Shown: positions 1 through 5,065 of the stretch, one piece after another
Layout of the letters: each line of letters begins with the position of its first letter
Position numbering within the stretch: the stretch's first letter is position 1
Source: Solirubrobacterales bacterium 70-9
Lineage (GTDB): Bacteria; Actinomycetota; Thermoleophilia; Solirubrobacterales; 70-9
DNA: 5,065 nt
Assembly (NCBI GenBank): GCA_001898095.1
Contig: MKSH01000204.1
Span: forward strand, 2,059-7,123
Reading direction: 5' to 3'
Notes under the pieces: generated by a model
What the model was told of the DNA's origin: nothing
Databases searched by the model: none
The model's input: only the letters and a program-made list of their open reading frames with translations
Position numbers and translations under genes: made by a program

Positions 1-1040
1 AGGAGCTCTCCTCGCAGATCCGCGCTTCCTTCCTCCTGGCCGGGCCGCTGCTGGCGCGCTTCGGCGAGGCGAAGATGCCGCCCCCGGGCGGGGACTTCAT
101 CGGCCGGCGCCGGCTCGACCCGCACCTCGATGCCTTCCGCGACCTCGGCGCCCGCATCGACGGCTCGCGCTGGATCGAGCTGAGCGCGCCCACCGGGCTC
201 TGCGCCTGCGACATCTTCATGGACGAGCCCTCGGTGATGGGCACCGAGAACGCCCTGATGGCCGCCGCTCTGATCCCCGGGCGGACCGAGATCTCCAACG
301 CCGCCTGCGAGCCTCACGTGCAGGACCTGGCCCGCCTGATCACCGCGATGGGGGCCGAGGTCGAGGGCATCGGCTCCAACGTGATGGTGGTCAACGGCCA
401 GGCGTCGCTGGGCGGCGCCGAGTTCACGATCTGCCCCGACCACATCGAAGTCGGCAGCTTCATGGCGCTCGCCGCGGCGACCGGGGGAGAGCTGCGGATC
501 CGCGATGCGGGCCCGAAGGACCTGCGCAACGTGCGCCGCCAGTTCCGTCGCCTCGGGCTCAACTCCGAGGTCCAGGGCGAGGACGTGATCGTCCCTGCCG
601 GGCAGAAGCTGGAGATCGAACCGGACCTCGGCGGGGCGATCCCGAAGATCGAGGACGGCCCCTGGCCCGCGTTCCCCGCCGACATGACCTCGATCGCCCT
701 CGCCCTCGCCACCCAGGCGGACGGGGAGATCCTGATCTTCGAGAAGATGTTCGAGAACCGTCTGTTCTTCGTCGACAAGCTGGTCGCGATGGGCGCTCGG
801 ATCACGCTGTGCGATCCCCACCGGGCGATCGTCAGCGGTCCGGGCCGGCTTCACGGTGAGCGCGTCGAGAGCCCCGACATCCGCGCCGGGATGGCGATGC
901 TCATCGCCGCCCTGGCCGCCGAGGGAACCTCGGAGATCGGCAACATCCGCCAGATCGACCGCGGCTACGAGCAGATCGACGAGCGCCTGCGCGCCCTCGG
1001 CGCCCAGATCGAGCGCGTTTCCGCCGAGGTCCCGGCCTAG
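1..1040 (+). CDS. murA: UDP-N-acetylglucosamine 1-carboxyvinyltransferase (MurA), 5'-truncated by window edge
   Basis: MurA transfers enolpyruvate from PEP to UDP-GlcNAc, the first committed step of peptidoglycan precursor synthesis, in the cytoplasm. The frame is open from base 3, giving 345 visible residues. The ATG at 75 is internal, because recognisable MurA sequence (RASFLLAGPLLARFG) precedes it. By alignment from memory with E. coli MurA (419 aa), roughly the first 84 residues, including the Lys22/Asn23 region, lie outside the window. Visible landmarks are an Arg matching Arg91, the active-site loop PGGDFIGRRRLD, the UDP-sugar region SVMGTEN, PDHIEVGSF, FPADM (Asp matching Asp305), MFENR, DIRAG (Arg matching Arg371), and IDRGYEQIDERLRALGA near the C-terminus (Arg matching Arg397). 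The loop Cys115 of E. coli is Asp here (codon 93-95), as in Mycobacterium tuberculosis and Chlamydia, a change known to give fosfomycin insensitivity. It ends TAG, 78 bases before hisZ. The family call is near certain; a paralogous MurA2/MurZ role cannot be excluded. Confidence 0.96.
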   Translation, partial: ELSSQIRASFLLAGPLLARFGEAKMPPPGGDFIGRRRLDPHLDAFRDLGARIDGSRWIELSAPTGLCACDIFMDEPSVMGTENALMAAALIPGRTEISNAACEPHVQDLARLITAMGAEVEGIGSNVMVVNGQASLGGAEFTICPDHIEVGSFMALAAATGGELRIRDAGPKDLRNVRRQFRRLGLNSEVQGEDVIVPAGQKLEIEPDLGGAIPKIEDGPWPAFPADMTSIALALATQADGEILIFEKMFENRLFFVDKLVAMGARITLCDPHRAIVSGPGRLHGERVESPDIRAGMAMLIAALAAEGTSEIGNIRQIDRGYEQIDERLRALGAQIERVSAEVPA

Positions 1041-1102
1041 CCCGCTCCTGGCGCCGTTCTCTCGCCGTCGAGGCCCGTGCGCGGGGGCGGCCGGTTCGCG
1101 AC

Positions 1103-1108
1103 TAAGGT
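1103..1108 (+). promoter_or_regulatory. Possible -10 element (TAAGGT) upstream of hisZ
   Basis: TAAGGT fits the actinobacterial TANNNT -10 pattern and is an AT-rich patch in an otherwise GC-rich 78-base gap between murA and hisZ. It ends 10 bases before the hisZ ATG, so transcription would begin at or only a few bases before the start codon, giving a leaderless or nearly leaderless mRNA. No convincing -35 hexamer is visible at the expected distance (around 1080-1086 is cgcgggg). The same bases contain AAGG (1104-1107), which could instead be a weak ribosome-binding site 11 bases from the ATG. The two readings cannot be separated from sequence alone. Confidence 0.3.
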
Positions 1109-1118
1109 TCTTCGCCGC

Positions 1119-2123
1119 ATGATTCACCCGATCCCACCCGGCACGCGCGACGTGCTCCCCGACGAGATGCGCGAGCTGCGTCGTCTCAACCGCAACCTGG
1201 TCGACGTCTTCGAAGGCGCCGGATACGGCGAGGTCGCGACGCCGGCGATCGAATACGACGAGGTCCTCTCGCGCGGCGACCGTCCCTCGTCGGCCTCGCC
1301 CTACCGCTTCTTCGACGAGAACGGCGACCTGCTGGCGCTGCGCAGCGACATGACGGTGCCGATCGCCCGCCTGGTCGCCACCCGCTTCGCTGACGCGCCG
1401 CTGCCGCTGCGCCTCTGTTACCTCGCCTCCGCCTACCGCGCGGTGCTGCCGCAGCGCGGCGAGATGCGCGAATTCGTCCAGGCCGGGATCGAGCTGATCG
1501 GCGCGCCCGGCGCCGAGGGCACCGCCGAGGTGATCGGGGTGCTGGAGGCGGCGCTCGACGCGGCGGGCCTCGATCGCGCCGTGATCGGACTCGGCCACGC
1601 CGACCTCTACCGCAGCCTGCTGGCCGAGTTCGGGGTCGAGGGGGAGGCGCGCGACGCGGTCCTCGCCCGGCTCGCGACACACGACCTGGTCGGACTGGAG
1701 ACGGCGCTCGCCGAGGCCGGGATCGGCGACGCGGCGATCGAGACCTGCGTCGCGCTCTCGCAGCTGCGCGGCGGCGCCGAGGTGCTGGAGCGCGCCCGCG
1801 AGCTCGGCGGCGACGCCGTCGACCGCACCACCACCCGCCTGCAGAAGACCTACGAGACCCTGGTCGCGCGCGGCACCGCCGAGCGCGTCCAGATCGACTT
1901 CGGCCTGCTGCGCGACCTCGGCTACTACAGCGGCACGATCTTCGAGGTGTACGACCCCGCCGTCGGCCACGTGCTCGGCGGCGGCGGCCGCTACGACGGC
2001 TTCCTCGCCAACTTCGGCCTCGACCTGCCCGCGGCGGGCTTCTCCCTCTACCTGGAGCGGGTCCACGTCGCCCAGATGGAGGAGGAGTCGCGACGGCGCG
2101 AGAGGGCGGCGCTCGATGTCTAG
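1119..2123 (+). CDS. hisZ: ATP phosphoribosyltransferase regulatory subunit HisZ
   Basis: HisZ is a histidyl-tRNA synthetase paralogue that does not charge tRNA. It assembles with short-form HisG, is needed for its activity, and mediates histidine feedback inhibition. The 334-residue product has the class II synthetase core: the N-terminal IPPGTRDVLPDE, a motif-1 region around 35-50, RSDMTVPIARL at 75-85, a motif-2 region at 98-128 (YRAVLPQRGEMREF), the histidine-A-like LLRDLGYYSGTIFE near 263-275, and motif-3 GGGGRYDG at 287-294 followed by PAAGFSLYLERV. It stops soon after, so the C-terminal anticodon-binding domain of a true HisRS (usually above 400 aa) is absent. In motif 2 the synthetase pattern FRxERPQxGR is altered to YRAVLPQRGE, losing the Glu and two Arg, which argues against a synthetase. 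I chose ATG 1119 because the family N-terminus begins there; an in-frame GTG at 1077 would add 14 unconserved residues. Its end overlaps hisG, fitting a subunit made together with its partner. Confidence 0.94.
   Translation: MIHPIPPGTRDVLPDEMRELRRLNRNLVDVFEGAGYGEVATPAIEYDEVLSRGDRPSSASPYRFFDENGDLLALRSDMTVPIARLVATRFADAPLPLRLCYLASAYRAVLPQRGEMREFVQAGIELIGAPGAEGTAEVIGVLEAALDAAGLDRAVIGLGHADLYRSLLAEFGVEGEARDAVLARLATHDLVGLETALAEAGIGDAAIETCVALSQLRGGAEVLERARELGGDAVDRTTTRLQKTYETLVARGTAERVQIDFGLLRDLGYYSGTIFEVYDPAVGHVLGGGGRYDGFLANFGLDLPAAGFSLYLERVHVAQMEEESRRRERAALDV
2102..2106 (+). promoter_or_regulatory. hisG ribosome-binding site inside hisZ
   Basis: GAGGG lies 9 bases before the hisG ATG at 2116, within the last codons of hisZ. 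It supports that ATG, which gives about 14 residues before the conserved LKLAVPRG, over a later TTG start near residue 9. Confidence 0.5.
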
Positions 2124-2793
2124 CCTTCCCGACACCGGGTTGTCCCGCCCCGAAGGCCCGCTGAAGCTGGCGGTGCCCCGCGGCGCGCTCTTCCTCGAAA
2201 CTCTGGACGTGCTCGACGCGGCGGGGGTCGACACCGCGGCCGCCCGCGGCGACTCGCGCTCGCTGATCTTCCACACCGACGAGATGACCCTGGTGACGAT
2301 GCGACCCTCCGACGTCCCCACCTACGTCGAGGCGGGTGCCGCAGACGTCGGCATCACCGGCAAGGACGTGCTGCTCGAGCAGTCCGACCGCGTCGTCTAC
2401 GAGCTGCTCGACCTCGGCTACGGCAAGTGCCGCATGGTGCTGGCCGGTCGCCGCGGCGACGAGCGCATGGGGGAAAGCTTTCGCCGCCTGGGGATGATGC
2501 GGATCGCGACCAAGTACCCGCGGATCGCGGAGCGCTACTTCGAGTCGACCGGCCGCCAGATCGAACTGATCGAGGTGAAGGGGTCGGTCGAGCTGGCGCC
2601 GCTGATCGGGCTCGGCGACGGCATCGTCGACCTCGTCGCCACCGGCCGCACGCTGGTCGAGAACGACCTCGAGGTGCGCGAGGAGATCGTCGACTGCACC
2701 GCCCGCTTCGTCGCCAACCGCGTCGCCCACAAGCTGCGGGCCGCGGAAGTCGACGACCTGACCGCGCGCCTGCGGGTCGCGAGTCGGGGTTGA
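2116..2793 (+). CDS. hisG: ATP phosphoribosyltransferase catalytic subunit, short form (HisG)
   Basis: HisG condenses ATP with PRPP to phosphoribosyl-ATP, the first and feedback-controlled step of histidine synthesis. The product is 225 aa, the size of the short family; the long family (about 280-300 aa) carries an extra C-terminal ACT-like regulatory domain that is absent here. Visible landmarks are the N-terminal LKLAVPRGALFLETL, ADVGITGKD near 76-84, and the family signature from Glu159 to Leu180, which matches the PROSITE HisG pattern residue for residue. Its last part, DLVATGRT (172-179), is the PRPP-phosphate loop. Short HisG proteins depend on HisZ, which is the gene immediately upstream and overlaps by 8 bases (ATG 2116, hisZ TAG 2121-2123). 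This points to translational coupling and balanced subunit synthesis. About 14 extra residues precede the usual family start; they look like an unstructured tail and may be non-essential. Confidence 0.97.
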   Translation: MSSLPDTGLSRPEGPLKLAVPRGALFLETLDVLDAAGVDTAAARGDSRSLIFHTDEMTLVTMRPSDVPTYVEAGAADVGITGKDVLLEQSDRVVYELLDLGYGKCRMVLAGRRGDERMGESFRRLGMMRIATKYPRIAERYFESTGRQIELIEVKGSVELAPLIGLGDGIVDLVATGRTLVENDLEVREEIVDCTARFVANRVAHKLRAAEVDDLTARLRVASRG

Positions 2794-2796
2794 GGG
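2792..2796 (+). promoter_or_regulatory. hisD ribosome-binding site overlapping the hisG stop
   Basis: GAGGG overlaps the hisG TGA (2791-2793) and sits 7 bases before the hisD ATG at 2804. It fixes that start and lets ribosomes terminating on hisG feed hisD. Confidence 0.5.
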
Positions 2797-2803
2797 CGGG
2801 CCG

Positions 2804-4066
2804 ATGAAGGTCCAACGCTTCGAGTGGGCGGGGGCGGCGGCGACCGCGGCCGCCGTGCGCAGCTGGAGCGCCGAGGCGGCGCCCCCGGTCGAGGTCGACT
2901 CGATCGGCGGGCTGGTGCGCGAGGGCGGCGACGCGGCGCTGCTGGCGCTGACGCGGCGCTACGACGTCACCGACGGCGAGATCGAGGCGATCCGGGTCGA
3001 CCCGGCCGACGCCCAGGCGGCGCTGGCCGCGCTGGAGCCGCCGCTGCTGGAGGCGCTGGAGACGGCCGCGGCCAACATCCGCACGGTCGCCGAGGCTCAG
3101 CTGGGCATCGAGCGGACGGTGGAGTTGCCGCAGGGCCACACGGTGCGCCTGCGCGAGGTGCCGGTCGGGGCGGCCGGGATCTACGCGCCGGGCGGTCGCG
3201 CGGCATACCCCTCGAGCGTGCTGATGACGGCGCTGAGCGCGCAGGCCGCCGGGGTGGGGCGGATCGCCCTGGCGACGCCGCCCGGGCCCGACGGCCGCGT
3301 GCGCCCGACGACGCTGGCGGCGGCGGCGCTCTGCGGGATCGAGGAGATCTACGCGATGGGCGGCGCCCAGGCGATCTTCGCGCTCGCCTTCGGCACCGAG
3401 ACGATCGAGCCGGTCGACGTGATCGCCGGCCCCGGCAATCCCTGGGTGATCGAGGCGAAGCGGGCCGTGTACGGGACGGTCGGGATCGACTCGCTGGCCG
3501 GGCCGTCGGAGCTGATGGTGATCGCCGGCCACGACACCGAGCCGGAGTGGGTCGCTTTCGACCTCTGCGCCCAGGCCGAGCACGGCGACGGCGCGCTGCT
3601 GGTCGCCGCGGTCGAGCTCCACGTCCTCGACGCGGTCGCCGAGGCTACCGCGGCCCTCGCCGCCGAGCGCCCCGGCGTCTCCGGCGCGGCGCCGCTGGCG
3701 CTGGTCCACGTCCCCGATTCTGCCGACGCCGTCGACCTCTGCAACGCCTTCGCCCCCGAGCACGTCGAGATCTTCGAGGAGGACGCCTCGCTACTCGCCG
3801 AGCGGATCACCACCGCCGGCTGCGTCTTCGCCGGCCGCTGGGGCGCGACCGCATTCGGCGACTACGCCGCGGGCTCCAACCACGTCCTGCCGACCGGCGG
3901 CGCCGGTCGCTTCACCGGCCCGCTCGGCCCGGCCGCCTTTCGTCGCCGGATCAGCACGGTGGAGATCGACAAGGCCGCCGCCGCGGCGCTCGCACCGAGC
4001 GTCGAGGAGATCGCCCGCGCCGAGGGCTTCCCCGTCCACGCCGAATCGGCCATGATCCGCAAATGA
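2804..4066 (+). CDS. hisD: Histidinol dehydrogenase (HisD)
   Basis: HisD is the zinc- and NAD-dependent cytoplasmic enzyme that oxidises L-histidinol to L-histidine in two steps, the end of the pathway. The 420-residue length is typical (E. coli about 434). Conserved stretches in order are PVGAAGIYAPGGRAAYPSS, the NAD-fold region AMGGAQAIFALAFGT, VIAGPGNPWV, SLAGPSELMVIA, QAEHGDGA, FAPEHVEIF and GDYAAGSNHVLPT. Matching E. coli from memory, the zinc ligands are Gln257, His260, Asp353 and His412 (E. coli Gln259, His262, Asp360, His419), and the catalytic Glu-His pair is Glu319-His320 (Glu326-His327). All are present, so the enzyme should be active. It starts 10 bases after hisG and its TGA overlaps the hisB ATG. 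Usually hisC or hisB follows; here it is hisB directly. Confidence 0.98.
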   Translation: MKVQRFEWAGAAATAAAVRSWSAEAAPPVEVDSIGGLVREGGDAALLALTRRYDVTDGEIEAIRVDPADAQAALAALEPPLLEALETAAANIRTVAEAQLGIERTVELPQGHTVRLREVPVGAAGIYAPGGRAAYPSSVLMTALSAQAAGVGRIALATPPGPDGRVRPTTLAAAALCGIEEIYAMGGAQAIFALAFGTETIEPVDVIAGPGNPWVIEAKRAVYGTVGIDSLAGPSELMVIAGHDTEPEWVAFDLCAQAEHGDGALLVAAVELHVLDAVAEATAALAAERPGVSGAAPLALVHVPDSADAVDLCNAFAPEHVEIFEEDASLLAERITTAGCVFAGRWGATAFGDYAAGSNHVLPTGGAGRFTGPLGPAAFRRRISTVEIDKAAAAALAPSVEEIARAEGFPVHAESAMIRK

Positions 4067-4659
4067 CCATGCGCAGCGCGTCCAAGAGCCGCCAGACGGG
4101 CGAGACGAACATCAACCTCGAGCTGACGCTCGAGGGCGAGGCTTCCTACGAGAACGCGACCGGGGTCGGGTTCTTCGACCACATGCTCGACCTCGTCGCC
4201 CGCCACGGCCGCTTCGGCCTCAAGGTCGACGCCGACGGCGACACCGAGACCGGCGCCCACCACACGGTGGAGGACGTCGGCATCGTGCTCGGCCAGGCCC
4301 TGGACGAGGCGCTCGGCGACCGCGCCGGGATCCGCCGCTACGGCTCCGCCGTGGTGCCGATGGACGAGGCGCTGGCGGAGTGCGCGATCGACATCTCCGG
4401 CCGCCCCCACTGCGTCTTCCGCGCCGACCTGCCGAAGGCCTCGATCGCCGGCTTCGAAACCGAGCTGGCGGAGGAGTTCTTCAACGCCGTCGCCAACTCG
4501 GCGAAGCTGACCCTGCACGTCGAAGTCCGTTACGGCACCAACGTCCACCACATGATCGAGGCTGCCTTCAAGGCCTTCGCGCGGGCGCTCCGCGTGGCGG
4601 TCTCGATCGACCCGGAGGAGACGGGGGTCCCTTCGACGAAGGGGACCCTCAGTGAGTGA
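4063..4659 (+). CDS. hisB: Imidazoleglycerol-phosphate dehydratase (HisB, monofunctional)
   Basis: HisB converts imidazole glycerol phosphate to imidazole acetol phosphate using a bound di-manganese centre. The 198-residue product is the stand-alone dehydratase, without the histidinol-phosphatase domain fused in E. coli. Visible are the N-terminal RQTGETNI, GFFDHML at 36-42, the first metal motif HHTVED (His66, His67, Glu70), DISGRP, the second metal motif HHMIEA (His162, His163, Glu166), and the C-terminal PSTKGTL at 190-196. All key metal ligands are intact. The ATG at 4063 overlaps the hisD stop as ATGA, the classic coupling arrangement, and no strong ribosome-binding site precedes it; an in-frame ATG two codons later (4069) is possible. 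The reading frame stays open for more than 1.2 kb upstream through hisD, but that is a GC artefact, since dehydratase similarity begins only here. A separate histidinol-phosphate phosphatase must be encoded elsewhere. Confidence 0.97.
   Translation: MTMRSASKSRQTGETNINLELTLEGEASYENATGVGFFDHMLDLVARHGRFGLKVDADGDTETGAHHTVEDVGIVLGQALDEALGDRAGIRRYGSAVVPMDEALAECAIDISGRPHCVFRADLPKASIAGFETELAEEFFNAVANSAKLTLHVEVRYGTNVHHMIEAAFKAFARALRVAVSIDPEETGVPSTKGTLSE
4623..4650 (+). promoter_or_regulatory. Predicted hairpin containing the hisH ribosome-binding site
   Basis: The last codons of hisB form an inverted repeat. Bases 4625-4631 (GGGTCCC) pair with 4642-4648 (GGGACCC), then TTC 4632-4634 pairs with GAA 4638-4640 around the loop GAC, leaving one bulged G at 4641. 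The stem can extend outward by a G-U and a G-C pair (4624/4649 and 4623/4650). The right arm contains AAGGGG (4639-4644), 7 bases before the hisH GTG and its best ribosome-binding site. In the free mRNA the site would be paired; ribosomes translating hisB would open it. There is no T-run, so it is not an intrinsic terminator. The bases also encode the conserved PSTKGTL of HisB, so the fold may be partly accidental. Confidence 0.45.
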
Positions 4660-5065
4660 CGCGGCGCGAGTCCTTGTCCTCGATTACGGGATGGGGAACC
4701 TCAGGTCGGTCGAGAAGGCGCTCGAGCACGTCGGCGCGCGCGCCGCGATCGGCGCCGACCCAGACCAGGTGCGAGCCGCCGACGGGCTGATCCTGCCCGG
4801 CGTCGGCGCCTTCCCGCGGGCGATGGAACGGATCCGCGCGACCGGCCTCGACGAGTTGATCGCCGAGCGGGCCGCGGCGGGGACGCCGATCCTCGGCATC
4901 TGCCTCGGCCTGCAACTGCTCTTCGACCGCTCCGACGAGCTCGGCGGGGCGGCGGGGCTCGGCCTGCTACCGGGCCCGGTCACGGCGCTCGACGCGCCCG
5001 GGCTGAAGGTCCCGCACATCGGCTGGTCGCCGGTCCGCTGGGAGCGCGACTCGCGCCTCGCCGCC
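4652..5065 (+). CDS. hisH: Imidazole glycerol phosphate synthase, glutamine amidotransferase subunit (HisH), 3'-truncated by window edge
   Basis: HisH is a class I glutaminase that hydrolyses glutamine and channels ammonia to HisF, which makes imidazole glycerol phosphate and AICAR. The visible 138 residues (family about 200-210) begin with LDYGMGNLRSVEKALEHVGA and contain PGVGAFPRAM at 49-58, and the nucleophile elbow GICLGLQLLF with Cys84. VPHIGWSPV follows near the end. The His and Glu of the catalytic triad should lie beyond the window. The start is GTG 4652, chosen because it has AAGGGG 7 bases upstream, overlaps the hisB end by 8 bases, and places the conserved motif at the usual distance; no in-frame ATG precedes residue 14. 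This gene is not included in other people's ATG-only searches because of its GTG start. The partner gene hisF, often with hisA, is expected downstream. Confidence 0.96.
   Translation, partial: MSDAARVLVLDYGMGNLRSVEKALEHVGARAAIGADPDQVRAADGLILPGVGAFPRAMERIRATGLDELIAERAAAGTPILGICLGLQLLFDRSDELGGAAGLGLLPGPVTALDAPGLKVPHIGWSPVRWERDSRLAA

Noticed and set aside
75..1040. Start of murA at ATG 75
   Set aside because: Bases 3-74 translate in frame to conserved MurA sequence, so this ATG (just before the active-site loop) is internal and the gene begins before the window.
1071..1092. GC-rich inverted repeat after murA (CCCG 1074-1077 with CGGG 1082-1085) as a transcription terminator
   Set aside because: The stem is only 4 pairs, mismatches follow on both sides, and there is no T-run. 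In DNA this rich in GC such short repeats are common.
1077..1118. GTG at 1077 as the hisZ start, adding 14 residues
   Set aside because: The added residues are not conserved-looking, no ribosome-binding site precedes the GTG, and HisZ proteins normally begin just before the PPGTRD segment that ATG 1119 provides.
1041..1118. T-box, His-rich leader peptide or riboswitch controlling the his genes
   Set aside because: The gap is only 78 bases, contains no run of His codons or T-box-like sequence, and has no room for such a leader.
1119..2123. Histidyl-tRNA synthetase (hisS) instead of hisZ
   Set aside because: The protein is too short, lacks the anticodon-binding domain, has altered motif 2, and sits overlapping a short-form hisG.
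1186..3763. Two long antisense open frames (about 469 and 514 codons) across hisZ, hisG and hisD
   Set aside because: Their translations are low-complexity and rich in Arg, Gly, Ala and Asp, as expected opposite GC-biased codons. They lie wholly opposite genes with clear motifs.
2824..4062. A long + strand open frame that runs through hisD in another frame and joins hisB, suggesting an N-terminally extended HisB
   Set aside because: The upstream part is an Arg/Gly/Ala-rich shadow of hisD codons with no family similarity; dehydratase sequence begins at 4063 and HisB length is normal from there.
1..5065. Mobile element, CRISPR array, phage or defence system, tRNA or rRNA genes
   Set aside because: Nearly every base is accounted for by six biosynthetic genes; I saw no spaced direct repeats, terminal inverted repeats, transposase motifs or RNA-gene signatures.

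Overview
The window is a tightly packed, single-strand stretch of very high-GC bacterial DNA holding the 3' part of a peptidoglycan gene (murA) followed by the start of a histidine-biosynthesis operon: hisZ, hisG, hisD, hisB and the 5' part of hisH. GC bias at third codon positions is strong, which is why long open frames appear antisense and out of frame throughout. All real genes read on the + strand.

Organism: the sequence suggests a deep-branching, high-GC actinobacterium, with Thermoleophilia/Solirubrobacterales-like lineages my best guess. Reasons are the GC-rich codon use, the MurA with Asp in place of the catalytic-loop Cys, and a short HisG paired with HisZ. Most familiar actinobacteria (Mycobacterium, Streptomyces, Corynebacterium) instead use a long HisG next to hisE. 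This is inference from gene style; no 16S or other taxonomic marker is present.

Layout: 1-1040 is murA, cut at its 5' end. 1041-1118 is the only real intergenic gap; it has no clear terminator but a possible -10 element just before hisZ. 1119-2123 is hisZ, overlapping hisG (2116-2793) by 8 bases. hisD (2804-4066) follows after 10 bases, then hisB (4063-4659) with an ATGA overlap, then hisH (4652-5065, cut at the window end) with another 8-base overlap. The spacing indicates one transcript with translational coupling.

How the genes work together: HisZ and short HisG form the ATP phosphoribosyltransferase that commits ATP and PRPP to histidine. HisH supplies ammonia from glutamine to HisF (expected downstream) to make imidazole glycerol phosphate. 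HisB dehydrates that product, and HisD carries out the last two oxidations from histidinol to histidine. The aminotransferase hisC, often between hisD and hisB, is absent here and must be encoded elsewhere.

I found no mobile element, CRISPR array, tRNA/rRNA gene or unknown gene, and no evidence of an undescribed system. The points most worth a second look are the Asp-type MurA active-site loop, a hairpin that overlaps the hisH ribosome-binding site, the missing hisC, and the murA-his adjacency.
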